Shown here one piece after another: positions 8,769 through 19,253 of a DNA stretch of 64,000 bases (within the stretch, counting starts at the first letter, position 1; the number at the start of each line of letters is the position of its first letter). The translations under genes were made by a program, and so were the position numbers. Under the pieces are notes generated by a model. It was given only the letters and a program-made list of their open reading frames with translations. It was not told where the DNA came from and made no database searches. This DNA is from Nocardioides terrigena (GTDB lineage Bacteria; Actinomycetota; Actinomycetes; Propionibacteriales; Nocardioidaceae): positions 62,001 through 126,000 of the forward strand of contig NZ_PZYY01000003.1 of assembly GCF_003047265.1 (NCBI RefSeq), given 5' to 3'.

Positions 8769-9537
8769 GCAGCCGAAGCCCCGCCACGAGGCGCGCCCGA
8801 GCCCGGAGGACGAGGACGCGGGTCGCAAGCGGCTGGCGTCCACCCTGCGCCACGGGTCCCGCGCCCAGGTCGTGGTCGCCATCCTGCTCGCGGTGCTCGG
8901 CTTCACGGCCATCGTGCAGGTGCGCAACACCGAGCAGGACAACACCTACGCGGGGCTGCGCGAGCAGGACCTCATCGAGATCCTCAACGCCCTCACCGGC
9001 ACCGCCGAGCGCGCGCGCCGGGAACGGGACCGTCTCGAGCAGACGCGCGACGAGCTCCAGTCCGAGAACACCAGCCGCGAGGCCGCGCTGTCCCAGACCC
9101 AGGAGCGGGCCCGCACCCTCAACATCCTCGCCGGCCTGGTGCCGGTCACGGGCCCGGGCATCCGGATCACCATCGAGGAGGGTGCCGGCCCGGTGAGCGT
9201 GGGGTCCCTGCTGGACATCGTGCAGGAGATGCGCACCGCCGATGCGGAGGCCATCGAGTTCAACGACCAGTACCGGGTGGTGGCTCAGAGCTCGTTCAAC
9301 GAGGCCGTGGGCGGCATCGAGCTCGACGGCAACCTGCTCGAGCCGCCGTACGTCATCGAGGTCATCGGCGACCCCCACTCGCTCAACGGCGGGCTCTCCT
9401 TCGCAGGCGGCCCGATCGAGACGCTCGAGCAGTACGACGGCGCCACGGTGGAGGTCGAGGAGCTCGAGTCGATCGACATCGAGAGCGTCCGCGAGTTCGT
9501 GCGACCCGTCAACGCCGAAGCCGACACGGGCCAGTAA
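8761..9537 (+). CDS. DUF881 family membrane protein (second copy)
   Basis: A 258-residue DUF881 paralogue in the place of M. tuberculosis Rv1825. A hydrophilic N-terminus of ~35 residues is followed by one membrane segment (VVVAILLAVLGFTAIV), a coiled-coil-like stretch to about residue 115, and the DUF881 domain with PGIRITIEEG, EAIEFNDQYR and YVIEVIGDP. The start overlaps the small basic protein stop. The two DUF881 proteins and the small basic protein probably form one membrane complex; this is inferred from the overlapping gene order. Confidence 0.9.
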   Translation: MPEQPKPRHEARPSPEDEDAGRKRLASTLRHGSRAQVVVAILLAVLGFTAIVQVRNTEQDNTYAGLREQDLIEILNALTGTAERARRERDRLEQTRDELQSENTSREAALSQTQERARTLNILAGLVPVTGPGIRITIEEGAGPVSVGSLLDIVQEMRTADAEAIEFNDQYRVVAQSSFNEAVGGIELDGNLLEPPYVIEVIGDPHSLNGGLSFAGGPIETLEQYDGATVEVEELESIDIESVREFVRPVNAEADTGQ

Positions 9538-9573
9538 CCTGCCTGTGCACCGACCAGCAACCGAGGAGACAGC

Positions 9574-9960
9574 GTGTATCCCGAGGACCTGAAGTACACC
9601 AGCGAGCACGAGTGGGTGCGCATCCCCGGCGAGGCGGAGGGCTCGGTCCGCATCGGGATCACGCACTTCGCACAGGACGCCCTCGGCGACATCGTCTACG
9701 TGTCGCTCCCCGAGGTGGGGGACCAGGTGACCGGTGGCGACACCTGCGGCGAGCTCGAGTCGACCAAGTCCGTGAGCGACGTCTACGCGCCCCTGACCGG
9801 TGAGGTCGTGGCCCGCAACGAGTCCCTCGACGCGACCCCCGAGCTGGTCAACAACGACCCGTACGCCGCCGGCTGGCTGTTCGAGCTCGTGCCGTCCGAC
9901 GCCTCCCAGGTCGAGGGTCTGCTCGACGCCGCGGCCTACCAGGCCGGGCTCGAGGGCTGA
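9574..9960 (+). CDS. gcvH: Glycine cleavage system H protein
   Basis: A 128-residue GcvH, the lipoyl carrier that shuttles the methylamine group between the P, T and L proteins of glycine cleavage. It opens with YTSEHEWVR, as the family does. The lipoylation site is lysine 65 in ELESTKSVSD, and the C-terminal LFELVPSD is also typical. The GTG start is preceded by GAGGAGA. gcvP lies 3.2 kb downstream after the regulator block, while gcvT and a lipoamide dehydrogenase gene are not in the window. A TAACCT hexamer at 9534-9539 may provide its own promoter. Confidence 0.96.
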   Translation: MYPEDLKYTSEHEWVRIPGEAEGSVRIGITHFAQDALGDIVYVSLPEVGDQVTGGDTCGELESTKSVSDVYAPLTGEVVARNESLDATPELVNNDPYAAGWLFELVPSDASQVEGLLDAAAYQAGLEG

Positions 9961-9997
9961 GGGTCCCCGACCGTCCACCGACTCGTGTGATCCGCCG

Positions 9998-10025
9998 TTG
10001 CGGGCACACGATCGGCTGGTAGGTT
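9998..10025 (+). promoter_or_regulatory. Putative garA promoter
   Basis: TTGCGG at 9998-10003 and TAGGTT at 10020-10025 are 16 bp apart. Transcription would start near 10032, just at the first inverted repeat, leaving a leader of about 86 nt before garA. Confidence 0.5.
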
Positions 10026-10028
10026 CGT

Positions 10029-10065
10029 CGCAACCGTCAACCTCAGGCCCTGCCTGAGGGTTGCG
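10029..10065. promoter_or_regulatory. Nested inverted repeat before garA, candidate MerR operator
   Basis: CGCAACC (10029-10035) pairs with GGTTGCG (10059-10065), and inside it CCTCAGGC (10041-10048) pairs with GCCTGAGG (10052-10059). It lies directly downstream of the putative garA -10 element. A related repeat occurs at 11930-11956, suggesting a shared regulator, most simply one of the two local MerR proteins. Confidence 0.5.
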
Positions 10066-10117
10066 GTCCCGATCATCCCGTCAGCTCCACCAGGTCTCAG
10101 CCCCCGAGGAGGGTTCC

Positions 10118-10648
10118 ATGCCGTTCTGCACCGCCTGTGGCAAGCAGAACCCGGACGACGCGCGATTCTGCGCCCAGTGCGGGACCCGACTGGTGGCCGC
10201 CGACGAGGCGGGCGCCGCGCCCGCCGATGCCGGCCGAGCCGCCGGCGACGCGACCGCGACCATCACGTTCGGGGTGCCGAGCACCGAGTCGTCGGACCGA
10301 CAGCTGAGCCCCGTCGACGCCGCCGCGGTCGACGCGCTCCCTGCCGGGCACGCGCTCCTCGTGGTCCAGCGCGGTCCCAGCGCGGGCAGCCGCTTCCTCC
10401 TCGACGCCGACCTCGTGGGTGCCGGCCGGCACCCCGAGAGCGAGATCTTCCTCGACGACGTCACCGTCTCCCGCCGTCACGCGGAGTTCCGCCGCAACGG
10501 CAACGACTTCACGGTCAGCGACGTCGGCAGCCTCAACGGGACCTACGTCAACCGCGACCGCATCGACTCGGTGCAGCTGACCGACGGCGACGAGGTCCAG
10601 ATCGGCAAGTACCGACTCGTGTTCTTCTCCGGCGCCGCGGGCAGCTGA
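10118..10648 (+). CDS. garA: GarA/OdhI-like FHA protein with N-terminal zinc ribbon
   Basis: A 176-residue FHA protein. Its FHA domain (residues ~80-170: GRHPESEIFLDDVTVSRRHAEF, broken here at the display limit only by family convention) closely follows mycobacterial GarA and corynebacterial OdhI, which inhibit 2-oxoglutarate dehydrogenase and related enzymes and are switched off by Ser/Thr kinases (established). Unlike GarA, the N-terminus is a four-cysteine zinc ribbon (CTACGKQN...FCAQCG). The usual ETTS phospho-motif is absent; TATITFGVPS lies in its place and may be the phosphosite (inference). The ATG is preceded by GAGGAGGG. gcvH is upstream and a MerR gene downstream, as in Mycobacterium. 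Confidence 0.9.
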   Translation: MPFCTACGKQNPDDARFCAQCGTRLVAADEAGAAPADAGRAAGDATATITFGVPSTESSDRQLSPVDAAAVDALPAGHALLVVQRGPSAGSRFLLDADLVGAGRHPESEIFLDDVTVSRRHAEFRRNGNDFTVSDVGSLNGTYVNRDRIDSVQLTDGDEVQIGKYRLVFFSGAAGS

Positions 10649-10651
10649 CCG

Positions 10652-11413
10652 GTGTCGGTCTCCTCCACTCCGGCGTCCTCGGGACCAGCGTCCGGGGCGG
10701 TCCCACGCGGCCGGATGAACATCGGGCAGGTCCTCGAGCAGCTGCGCGGTGACTTCCCCGGGATCACCATCCCCAAGATCCGCTTCCTCGAGGACAAAGG
10801 CCTGATCAAGCCGGAGCGCACGCCCGCCGGCTACCGCAAGTTCTCCTCCGACGACGTCGACCGGTTGCGCTACGTCCTGCGCATGCAGCGCGACCACTAC
10901 CTGCCGCTCAAGGTCATCGGCGAGCACCTCGACGCCATCGACCGCGGCCTCGAGCCGCCGCCGATCGAGGGCGTCGTCCCGACCGTGCCGCAGGTGGCCC
11001 TGGCCGCCGACGGCATGCCGTCGCCTGCGTCCTTCGCGCGCACCAGCGACGTCCGCCTCTCGCGGATGGAGCTGCTCAAGATCGCGGAGGTCTCCGACGA
11101 GCTGCTCACCCAGCTCGAGCAGTTCGGCCTGATCGCACCGCGCACCGGGACGCGCCACTACGACACGGATGCGCTCGTGGTCGCCCAGACGGCCCGCGAG
11201 CTCGCCGACTTCGGCTTCGAGCCGCGACACCTGCGGGCGTTCAAGACGGCGGCGGACCGTGAGGTCGGACTCGTCGAGCAGGTCGTCGCGCCGCTCGAGC
11301 GGGGCCGGGACGCCGGCGCCCGCGGCCGTGCGGCCGACGCGGTGAGCGAGATCGCCGCCCTCTCGGTGCGGCTGCACGCGACCCTCGTCAAGACCGGCCT
11401 GCGGCGTCGCTGA
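10652..11413 (+). CDS. MerR family regulator (Rv1828-like)
   Basis: A 253-residue MerR-type regulator matching M. tuberculosis Rv1828 in position and layout. The winged helix-turn-helix begins near residue 22 (MNIGQVLEQL) and contains KIRFLEDKGLIKP, PAGYRKFSSDDVDRLR and QRDHYLPLKVI. A second helical effector-like half follows, with the MerR-like RMELLKIAEVSDELL. No metal-binding cysteines are seen. GTG 10652 is taken as the start because it lies 3 bp after the garA stop; ATG 10715 is the alternative. The protein may bind the inverted repeats at 10029-10065 and 11930-11956 (inference). Confidence 0.9.
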   Translation: MSVSSTPASSGPASGAVPRGRMNIGQVLEQLRGDFPGITIPKIRFLEDKGLIKPERTPAGYRKFSSDDVDRLRYVLRMQRDHYLPLKVIGEHLDAIDRGLEPPPIEGVVPTVPQVALAADGMPSPASFARTSDVRLSRMELLKIAEVSDELLTQLEQFGLIAPRTGTRHYDTDALVVAQTARELADFGFEPRHLRAFKTAADREVGLVEQVVAPLERGRDAGARGRAADAVSEIAALSVRLHATLVKTGLRRR

Positions 11414-11444
11414 CCGCCCGCGCCGGTGGGTCTTGGACCGGGAG

Positions 11445-11450
11445 TAGGGT
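11445..11450 (+). promoter_or_regulatory. Leaderless promoter -10 of DUF151 gene
   Basis: TAGGGT ends 6 nt before the GTG start codon, the spacing expected if transcription starts at the codon itself. Confidence 0.55.
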
Positions 11451-11456
11451 GATGGT

Positions 11457-11942
11457 GTGCGCGAAGTAGACGTCATCGGAGTCCGCGTCGAGATGCCCTC
11501 CAACCAGCCCATCGTGCTGTTGCGTGAGGCATCCGGCGAGCGCTACCTGCCCATCTGGATCGGGGCAGTGGAGGCGACCGCGATCGCCTTTGCCCAGCAG
11601 GGCGTGGTACCCCCGCGGCCCCTCACCCACGACCTCATGAAGAACGTCCTCGAGGCCACCGGCCAGGCGCTGACCGAGGTGCGCGTCACCGACGTCAAGG
11701 ACGGCGTCTTCTACGCCGAGCTGGTCTTCGAGTCCGGCCAGGTCGTGAGTGCCCGGCCGTCCGACTCGATCGCCCTGGCGCTGCGCACCGGCACCAAGAT
11801 CGTGTGTGCCGAGGGAGTCCTCGACGAGGCCGGCCTCGCCGTCCCCGCCGAGCAGGAGGACGAGGTGGAGGCCTTCCGCGAGTTCCTCGACCACGTCTCC
11901 CCGGAGGACTTCGAGCAGCCGGGATCCTCACCCTCAGCCTGA
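11457..11942 (+). CDS. DUF151 bifunctional nuclease family protein
   Basis: A 161-residue DUF151 protein matching Rv1829. Plant and bacterial relatives have been described as bifunctional (DNase/RNase) nucleases, but the role in actinobacteria is not settled. The conserved YLPIWIGAVEATAIA, RPLTHDLM and ARPSDSIALALR segments are all visible. A TAGGGT hexamer at 11445-11450 lies 6 nt before the GTG, so the mRNA is probably leaderless. The stop codon lies inside an inverted repeat that may be an operator for the downstream merR gene. Confidence 0.93.
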   Translation: MREVDVIGVRVEMPSNQPIVLLREASGERYLPIWIGAVEATAIAFAQQGVVPPRPLTHDLMKNVLEATGQALTEVRVTDVKDGVFYAELVFESGQVVSARPSDSIALALRTGTKIVCAEGVLDEAGLAVPAEQEDEVEAFREFLDHVSPEDFEQPGSSPSA

Positions 11943-11956
11943 GGTTGAGGGTTGCG
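11930..11956. promoter_or_regulatory. Inverted repeat at DUF151 stop, candidate MerR operator
   Basis: ACCCTCA (11930-11936) pairs with TGAGGGT (11946-11952), and CCTCAG pairs with CTGAGG across one base. The order CCTCAG, CCTGAGG, GGGTTGCG is shared with the repeat before garA. It lies ~145 bp upstream of the second merR gene. Confidence 0.48.
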
Positions 11957-12010
11957 ACACGCCGCGACCACGATTGACCACCCTCCACCACAGGCATACG
12001 GTGAAGTCCT

Positions 12011-12077
12011 CCGCTGTAACTCCACCCGTGTGGTTGCCCTTCCCCGCAGCTGCCTTCCCCGGAGTTACGCCCAGCGG
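12011..12077. promoter_or_regulatory. Inverted repeat upstream of second merR gene
   Basis: GTAACTCC (12016-12023) and GGAGTTAC (12061-12068) are exact inverted copies 37 bp apart, and flanking CCGCT and AGCGG extend the match. They could be two operator half-sites or a leader hairpin for the merR gene at 12101. Confidence 0.4.
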
Positions 12078-12100
12078 GTGAAGACCGTTGGAGGGTCGCC

Positions 12101-12697
12101 GTGGCTGTGAACGAGAACGAGCAGGACCGCGTGGGTGCCGAGGCAGCCCACGCCGTCGAGAAGGCCGACGAGCAGGGCCTGCTCTTCACCGACGACGTCT
12201 CCCCGCTGCCGAGCGACACCGGCTACCGCGGGCCCACGGCCTGCAACGCCGCCGGCATCACCTACCGCCAGCTCGACTACTGGGCCCGCACCGGCCTCGT
12301 GGAGCCCACCGTCCGTGGCGCCTCCGGCTCCGGCACGCAGCGGCTCTACTCCTTCCGCGACATCCTGATCCTCAAGGTCGTCAAGCGTCTCCTCGACGCC
12401 GGGATCTCGCTGCAGCAGATCCGCACCGCGGTCGCCCACTTGCGTGAGCGCGGCACCGACGACCTCACCCGCGTCACGCTGATGAGCGACGGCGCCAGCG
12501 TCTACGAGTGCACCAGCAACGACGAGGTCATCGATCTCCTCCAGGGCGGTCAGGGCGTCTTCGGCATCGCCATCGGCGGCGTGTGGCGCGAGATCGAGGG
12601 CACCCTCGCCGAGCTGCCCAGCGAGCGCACCGCCGAGGAGGCTCCGTCGCCCAGCGACGAGCTGGCCGCTCGCCGGGCCGCACGGCAGACCGGCTGA
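12101..12697 (+). CDS. MerR family regulator (Rv1830/McdR-like)
   Basis: A 198-residue MerR-type regulator matching Rv1830 in position. The mycobacterial protein is reported to affect cell division (established for that organism, inferred here). After ~45 acidic residues the DNA-binding domain reads YRQLDYWARTGLVEP, QRLYSFRDILILKVVKRLLD and ISLQQIRTAV. The effector part is short and has no obvious ligand motif. GTG 12101 is preceded by GGAGGG. The 158 bp upstream hold two inverted repeats, and a strong terminator follows 23 bp after the stop. Confidence 0.92.
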   Translation: MAVNENEQDRVGAEAAHAVEKADEQGLLFTDDVSPLPSDTGYRGPTACNAAGITYRQLDYWARTGLVEPTVRGASGSGTQRLYSFRDILILKVVKRLLDAGISLQQIRTAVAHLRERGTDDLTRVTLMSDGASVYECTSNDEVIDLLQGGQGVFGIAIGGVWREIEGTLAELPSERTAEEAPSPSDELAARRAARQTG

Positions 12698-12719
12698 GCG
12701 CACCACCACCACAGGCACG

Positions 12720-12755
12720 ACGACGGGCCCGGAGCAGACGCTCCGGGCCCGTCGT
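12720..12755 (+). terminator. Strong hairpin terminator after the gcvH-merR block
   Basis: A perfect 16-bp stem, ACGACGGGCCCGGAGC with its complement, encloses a four-base AGAC loop. It begins 23 bp after the merR stop. No T-tract follows, as is usual in very G+C-rich genomes. Confidence 0.85.
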
Positions 12756-12968
12756 ACGTGTCCGGGGGCGTCTGCGCGATCCACGCCAGCGCGTGGCGCG
12801 CGGGGCGACGGCCCGGACCATCGGGGCCGACGATGACTGGCGGCGTACGACGGATGCCCGGTCGGTCGAACTGTCGGATCCCGCCACCTGCGCTCGCCGC
12901 CTCCCCGGCCCATCCGGCCCGGCGGACGGCCGCGGCAGGACCGGTCTGACACCACACCGCGCCGCCGA

Positions 12969-12998
12969 CTGAGACGTGCGACAACACGCTGGTAGATT
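12969..12998 (+). promoter_or_regulatory. Putative promoter of the gcvP riboswitch transcript
   Basis: TGAGAC at 12969-12974 and TAGATT at 12993-12998 are 18 bp apart, and the riboswitch begins ~18 nt after the -10 element. The -35 match is weak. Confidence 0.5.
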
Positions 12999-13015
12999 CA
13001 GACCTGCTGATGATC

Positions 13016-13160
13016 CCGCACGGGAGAGTCTTCGCCCGGCTCCGGCCGGGCAAGCGCCGAAGGGGCAATTCCTCCCCGGAACCTCTCAGGCACCCGGACC
13101 GTGCGGACCAGGCAGCTCTGGAGTCCCGACCGTGGGACGACAGAGGGGGAGGCCCGCTGA
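13016..13160 (+). ncRNA. Glycine riboswitch upstream of gcvP
   Basis: The leader carries the glycine aptamer core in order: GGGAGAGTC, CGCCGAAGGGGCAA, CCCCGGAACCTCTCAGGCA, GGACCG and CTCTGGAG. Only one CGCCGAAGG core is present. A short GTCCC/GGGAC hairpin follows at 13122-13137 and may be the degenerate partner helix of single-aptamer versions. GGAGGC (13148-13153) can pair with GCCTCC (13175-13180) next to the ATG of gcvP, so control of ribosome access is possible. The class normally raises glycine cleavage when glycine is abundant. Confidence 0.92.
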
Positions 13161-13180
13161 CCTTCGACCAGGGAGCCTCC

Positions 13181-16026
<2,846 letters not shown>

Positions 16027-16030
<4 letters not shown>

Positions 16031-17382
16031 GCGGCACCCACCCGGCCGGCGCCCTCGTCACCCCCTACACCGCCCGGCGCCTGCGGTGGCGGCTGGCCAC
16101 GACGCAGTCCGAGGGTCAGGTGCCCTCGATCGTCGCAGGCATCGTGCGCGACGGCGCCCTGGCCTGGGCCGATGGCGTGGGCGACGTGCCCGGCGAGGTC
16201 ACCGACACGCAGTACAAGGTCGGCTCGATCACCAAGACCCTGACGGCCGTGCTGGTGCTCCAGCTGGTCGACGAGGGGCTGCTGTCGCTGGACGCCCCGG
16301 CGTCGGACGTGCTGGGTGAGGTCGGCTACGCCGACCGCTCGATCCGCCAGCTTCTCGCCCACAGCGGCGGGCTCCAGGCCGAGCCGGCCGGGTCGTGGTG
16401 GGAGCGTACCGAGGGCGGGACCTTCGAGGAGCTGGCGAGCGCCAACGACGGGAGCACACCGGCCTTCGAGCCCGACCGGCAGTTCCACTACTCCAACCTC
16501 GGCTACGGGCTGCTCGGTGAGGTCGTCGCCCGGCTGCGCGGCCGGACGTGGTGGGAGGCCGTCGAGGAGCGGATCCTGACACCGCTCGGCATGACCCGCA
16601 CGTCCTACCAGGCCTCCGGCGCCCACGCGGCCGGCTGGTCGGTGCACCCCTACGCCCAGACCCTCATCCCCGAGCCGTTGCCCGACACCGCCGCGATGGC
16701 GCCGGCCGGCCAGGTGTGGAGCACGGTGGGCGACCTGGCGACGTACTGCACGTTCCTGCTCGAGGGACACGACCAGGTGCTCCCGACGGAGCGCCTGGCC
16801 GAGGCCTTCACGCCGCAGTCGGGGGAGGAGCCCGCGGGCCTGCGCTACGCGCACGGGCTGGGGTTCCAGATCTTCCCCGGGGGTGCGGGGACGCTGGTGG
16901 GCCACAGCGGATCGATGCCCGGCTTCCACGCGATCTGCCTGGTCGACCGGGCCCGTCGTACGGGTGTCGTCGGCCTCGTCAACGCGACCGGTGGGGTGCC
17001 GGTGGCGACATTCGGCGCCGCACTCCTCGACGAGCTCGAGCGCTGCGAGCCGACCCTGCCTCCGGTGTGGCGGCCCAACGACGCGGTCCCCGCGTCCTTC
17101 ACCGACGCCCTCGGGGTGTGGCACTGGGGGGCGACGCCCTACGTCCTCGCCTGCGAGGGCGGCGACCTCGTGGCTCGCCGTCGGCACGTCGAGATGTGGC
17201 GCTTCGCCGACGTCGACGGGCGGATCGTGGGGACGAAGGGCTACCACGCGGGGGAGGAGCTGCACGTCGTACGCCGCGACGACGGCTCGGTCTCGCACCT
17301 CGACGTCGGCACGTTCATCCTGACCCGGCAGCCCTACGAGCCGGGTGCGCCGATCCCGGGTGGTCACCCTCCGCTCGACTGA
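16027..17382 (+). CDS. Serine hydrolase, class C beta-lactamase-like
   Basis: A 451-residue protein of the beta-lactamase/penicillin-binding serine hydrolase family. The SxxK motif is S67-I-T-K70, the YxN motif appears in FHYSNLGYG and a third HSG motif in VGHSGSMPG. No signal peptide is seen, so it may work in the cytoplasm, as do several esterase or D-aminopeptidase relatives; antibiotic resistance should not be assumed. The final ~90 residues form a beta-rich tail. It overlaps gcvP by 4 bp, so translation is coupled, though no metabolic link to glycine is obvious. Confidence 0.88.
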
Positions 17383-17498
17383 GTCGGTCCGGGGCTTCCG
17401 TCACGCGGGGTGACGGCGTTCGGCTCTGGTCCGGGCGCCGCCGTGGGCGGACGCTGGGAGTGAGGCAATCCGTCCCTCGCCCACCCAGGAGGTGCGTC

Positions 17499-17864
17499 AT
17501 GACCGGTGTCCGTGTGCGTGCGCCCGAGGCCGGTGTCCGTGACGTCCGACGGGCGTGGTGGTCGCTGGCGCTGTTCCCGTTTGCATTCCTCGGCGCCTTC
17601 GCCGTCGGCGAGGGACTCGCCACCCTGCTCGGGCACGAGACCGGAAGCGCCGAGGAGGCGCCGGTGTGGCTCATGGTGGCCGCGGCCGGTCCCGCCCTGC
17701 TCGTCTTCGTGGCACCGGCGCTGCTGTCGGTGTTCTTCGCCCGCAGGGCCGAGCAGGAGGGCAACCGCGGTGGCCGGGTCCCGATGTGGATCGGGGTCGG
17801 CCTGGCGTCTGCGTTCGTGCTGCTCAACGTCGTGCAGGGCGTCCTGGTCGTGCTGCTCGACTGA
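17499..17864 (+). CDS. Small three-span membrane protein, unknown function
   Basis: A 121-residue protein I do not recognise. A basic N-terminus is followed by three hydrophobic segments: around WWSLALFPFAFLGAFAVG, VWLMVAAAGPALLVFVAPALL, and IGVGLASAFVLLNVVQGVLV. AGGAGGTGCGTC before the ATG is a near-ideal ribosome binding site. It starts 116 bp after the serine hydrolase and ends 6 bp before the convergent pmbA gene. Confidence 0.75.
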   Translation: MTGVRVRAPEAGVRDVRRAWWSLALFPFAFLGAFAVGEGLATLLGHETGSAEEAPVWLMVAAAGPALLVFVAPALLSVFFARRAEQEGNRGGRVPMWIGVGLASAFVLLNVVQGVLVVLLD

Positions 17865-17870
17865 GGAGAG

Positions 17871-19253
17871 CTACTGCGCCTGCGAGACGCTCGACATGTT
17901 GAAGTCGGGGATCCGCAGGGCTGGAGTCGCCGTCCGGGAGAAGTAGTCGTCGCCCCACTCCCGGCTGAAGCTCGGCACCGTCGCGCTCGCCGCCGTGAAG
18001 CGGGAGAGCAGGTCGACCGGGCTGTCGTTCCAGCGGAAGTTGTTGACGGCACCGGTGATCTCGCCGCCCTCGACGAGGTAGACGCCGTCGCGGGTGAGCC
18101 CGGTGAGCAGCATGGTCTGCGGGTCGACCTCGCGGATGTACCACAGGCAGGTCACCAGCAGCCCGCGCTCCATGCCGGCGACCAGGTCCTCGACCGAGCC
18201 GGTGCCGCCGTCCACCTCGAGCACCAGGTTGTCGACCATCGGCGTGACGGGCTGACCGGTCATGGCCGCCGAGTGCCGGGTCTGGAGGAGGGCGGTCAGC
18301 TCCCCGTCGCGGATCCAGTCGGTGCGCTCCAGCGGCAGGCCGTTGTCGAAGACCGACTCGGTGTTGTCGGACGAGCTCGCGACGTTGAAGGGCGCGCAGG
18401 CCAGGGCGGCGTACGCAGGGTCGGAGTAGAGGTGCACGCCCGGGCGGGCGATCCGCTCGCCGATGCGGGTGCCGCCGCCGCGCCGGCTGTAGACGGACTC
18501 GCCCTCGTGCGCCACGCGGGCGCCGGCTCCCCAGTAGGCGTCGACCATCAGGTCGGCCACCGAGCTGGGCGGGAGGATGGTGTCGTAGCGACCGGCCGGG
18601 AGGTCCGTACGCCGCTTCGCCCACCCGAGGCGGGTGGCGACCTGGTCGGCCATGGCCAGGGCGTCGACGTCGGCGAAGTCGCGGGTGGCGCCGCCGACCC
18701 AGGCGCTGCGGCTCAGGTCGGCCGTCTTGGCGGTGCAGGCGTAGTGACCGGTGGGCTGGGTGTGGCGCAGCCGGAGTCCCCGCGAGGAGCCGAGGAACGT
18801 GGTGACCAGCTCGTGGTCCACGAAGCCGTAGAGCACCCGGTCGGCGGCCGTCGCCTGCCCGAACGCCTCGCCGAGGGCCGGCGCGAACGCGTCGTACACG
18901 TGGATGTCGGTCTGCTCGGGGACGTCGTCCCAGTCGGGACTGGTGCGGTCGGCGACCAGCTCGGCGACGTCCTCGGCGGGTGCCGCTGCCCGGGCGGCGG
19001 CGTCCGCCGCCTCGACCAGCGCGGTGACCTGGCCGGTGGTGCTGGCCGACCCCGACACGGAGCCGGTGGCGGCACCGACGAAGGAGACCACGACGACCTC
19101 CGTGGAGACCATCACGCCGTTGGTGGTGAGCGTGTTGTTGGCCCAGCGCAGGTTGGCGCTGCTCGACGCCCGGACGATCACGACGCAGTCGTCGGCGGTG
19201 GACGTGGCGAGCGCGTGCTCGACCAGCTGCTGGGGGGTCACGGTGGTCGACAT
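17871..19253 (-). CDS. PmbA/TldE-like metallopeptidase-family subunit
   Basis: A 460-residue protein of the PmbA/TldD family. It has no HExxxH motif, which fits the non-catalytic PmbA (TldE) partner. In E. coli TldD and TldE form a heterodimeric protease that matures microcin B17 and degrades other peptides (established); the substrate here is unknown. Family landmarks include [13 protein letters not shown] and the C-terminal [19 protein letters not shown] with NNFRWNDSP. The ATG overlaps the stop of the tldD gene as ATGA, so the two subunits are translationally coupled. Confidence 0.9.
   Translation of the reverse strand: MSTTVTPQQLVEHALATSTADDCVVIVRASSSANLRWANNTLTTNGVMVSTEVVVVSFVGAATGSVSGSASTTGQVTALVEAADAAARAAAPAEDVAELVADRTSPDWDDVPEQTDIHVYDAFAPALGEAFGQATAADRVLYGFVDHELVTTFLGSSRGLRLRHTQPTGHYACTAKTADLSRSAWVGGATRDFADVDALAMADQVATRLGWAKRRTDLPAGRYDTILPPSSVADLMVDAYWGAGARVAHEGESVYSRRGGGTRIGERIARPGVHLYSDPAYAALACAPFNVASSSDNTESVFDNGLPLERTDWIRDGELTALLQTRHSAAMTGQPVTPMVDNLVLEVDGGTGSVEDLVAGMERGLLVTCLWYIREVDPQTMLLTGLTRDGVYLVEGGEITGAVNNFRWNDSPVDLLSRFTAASATVPSFSREWGDDYFSRTATPALRIPDFNMSSVSQAQ

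Noticed and set aside
13010..13180. N-terminal extension of gcvP
   Set aside because: The sequence is the glycine riboswitch and the ribosome binding site favours ATG 13181.
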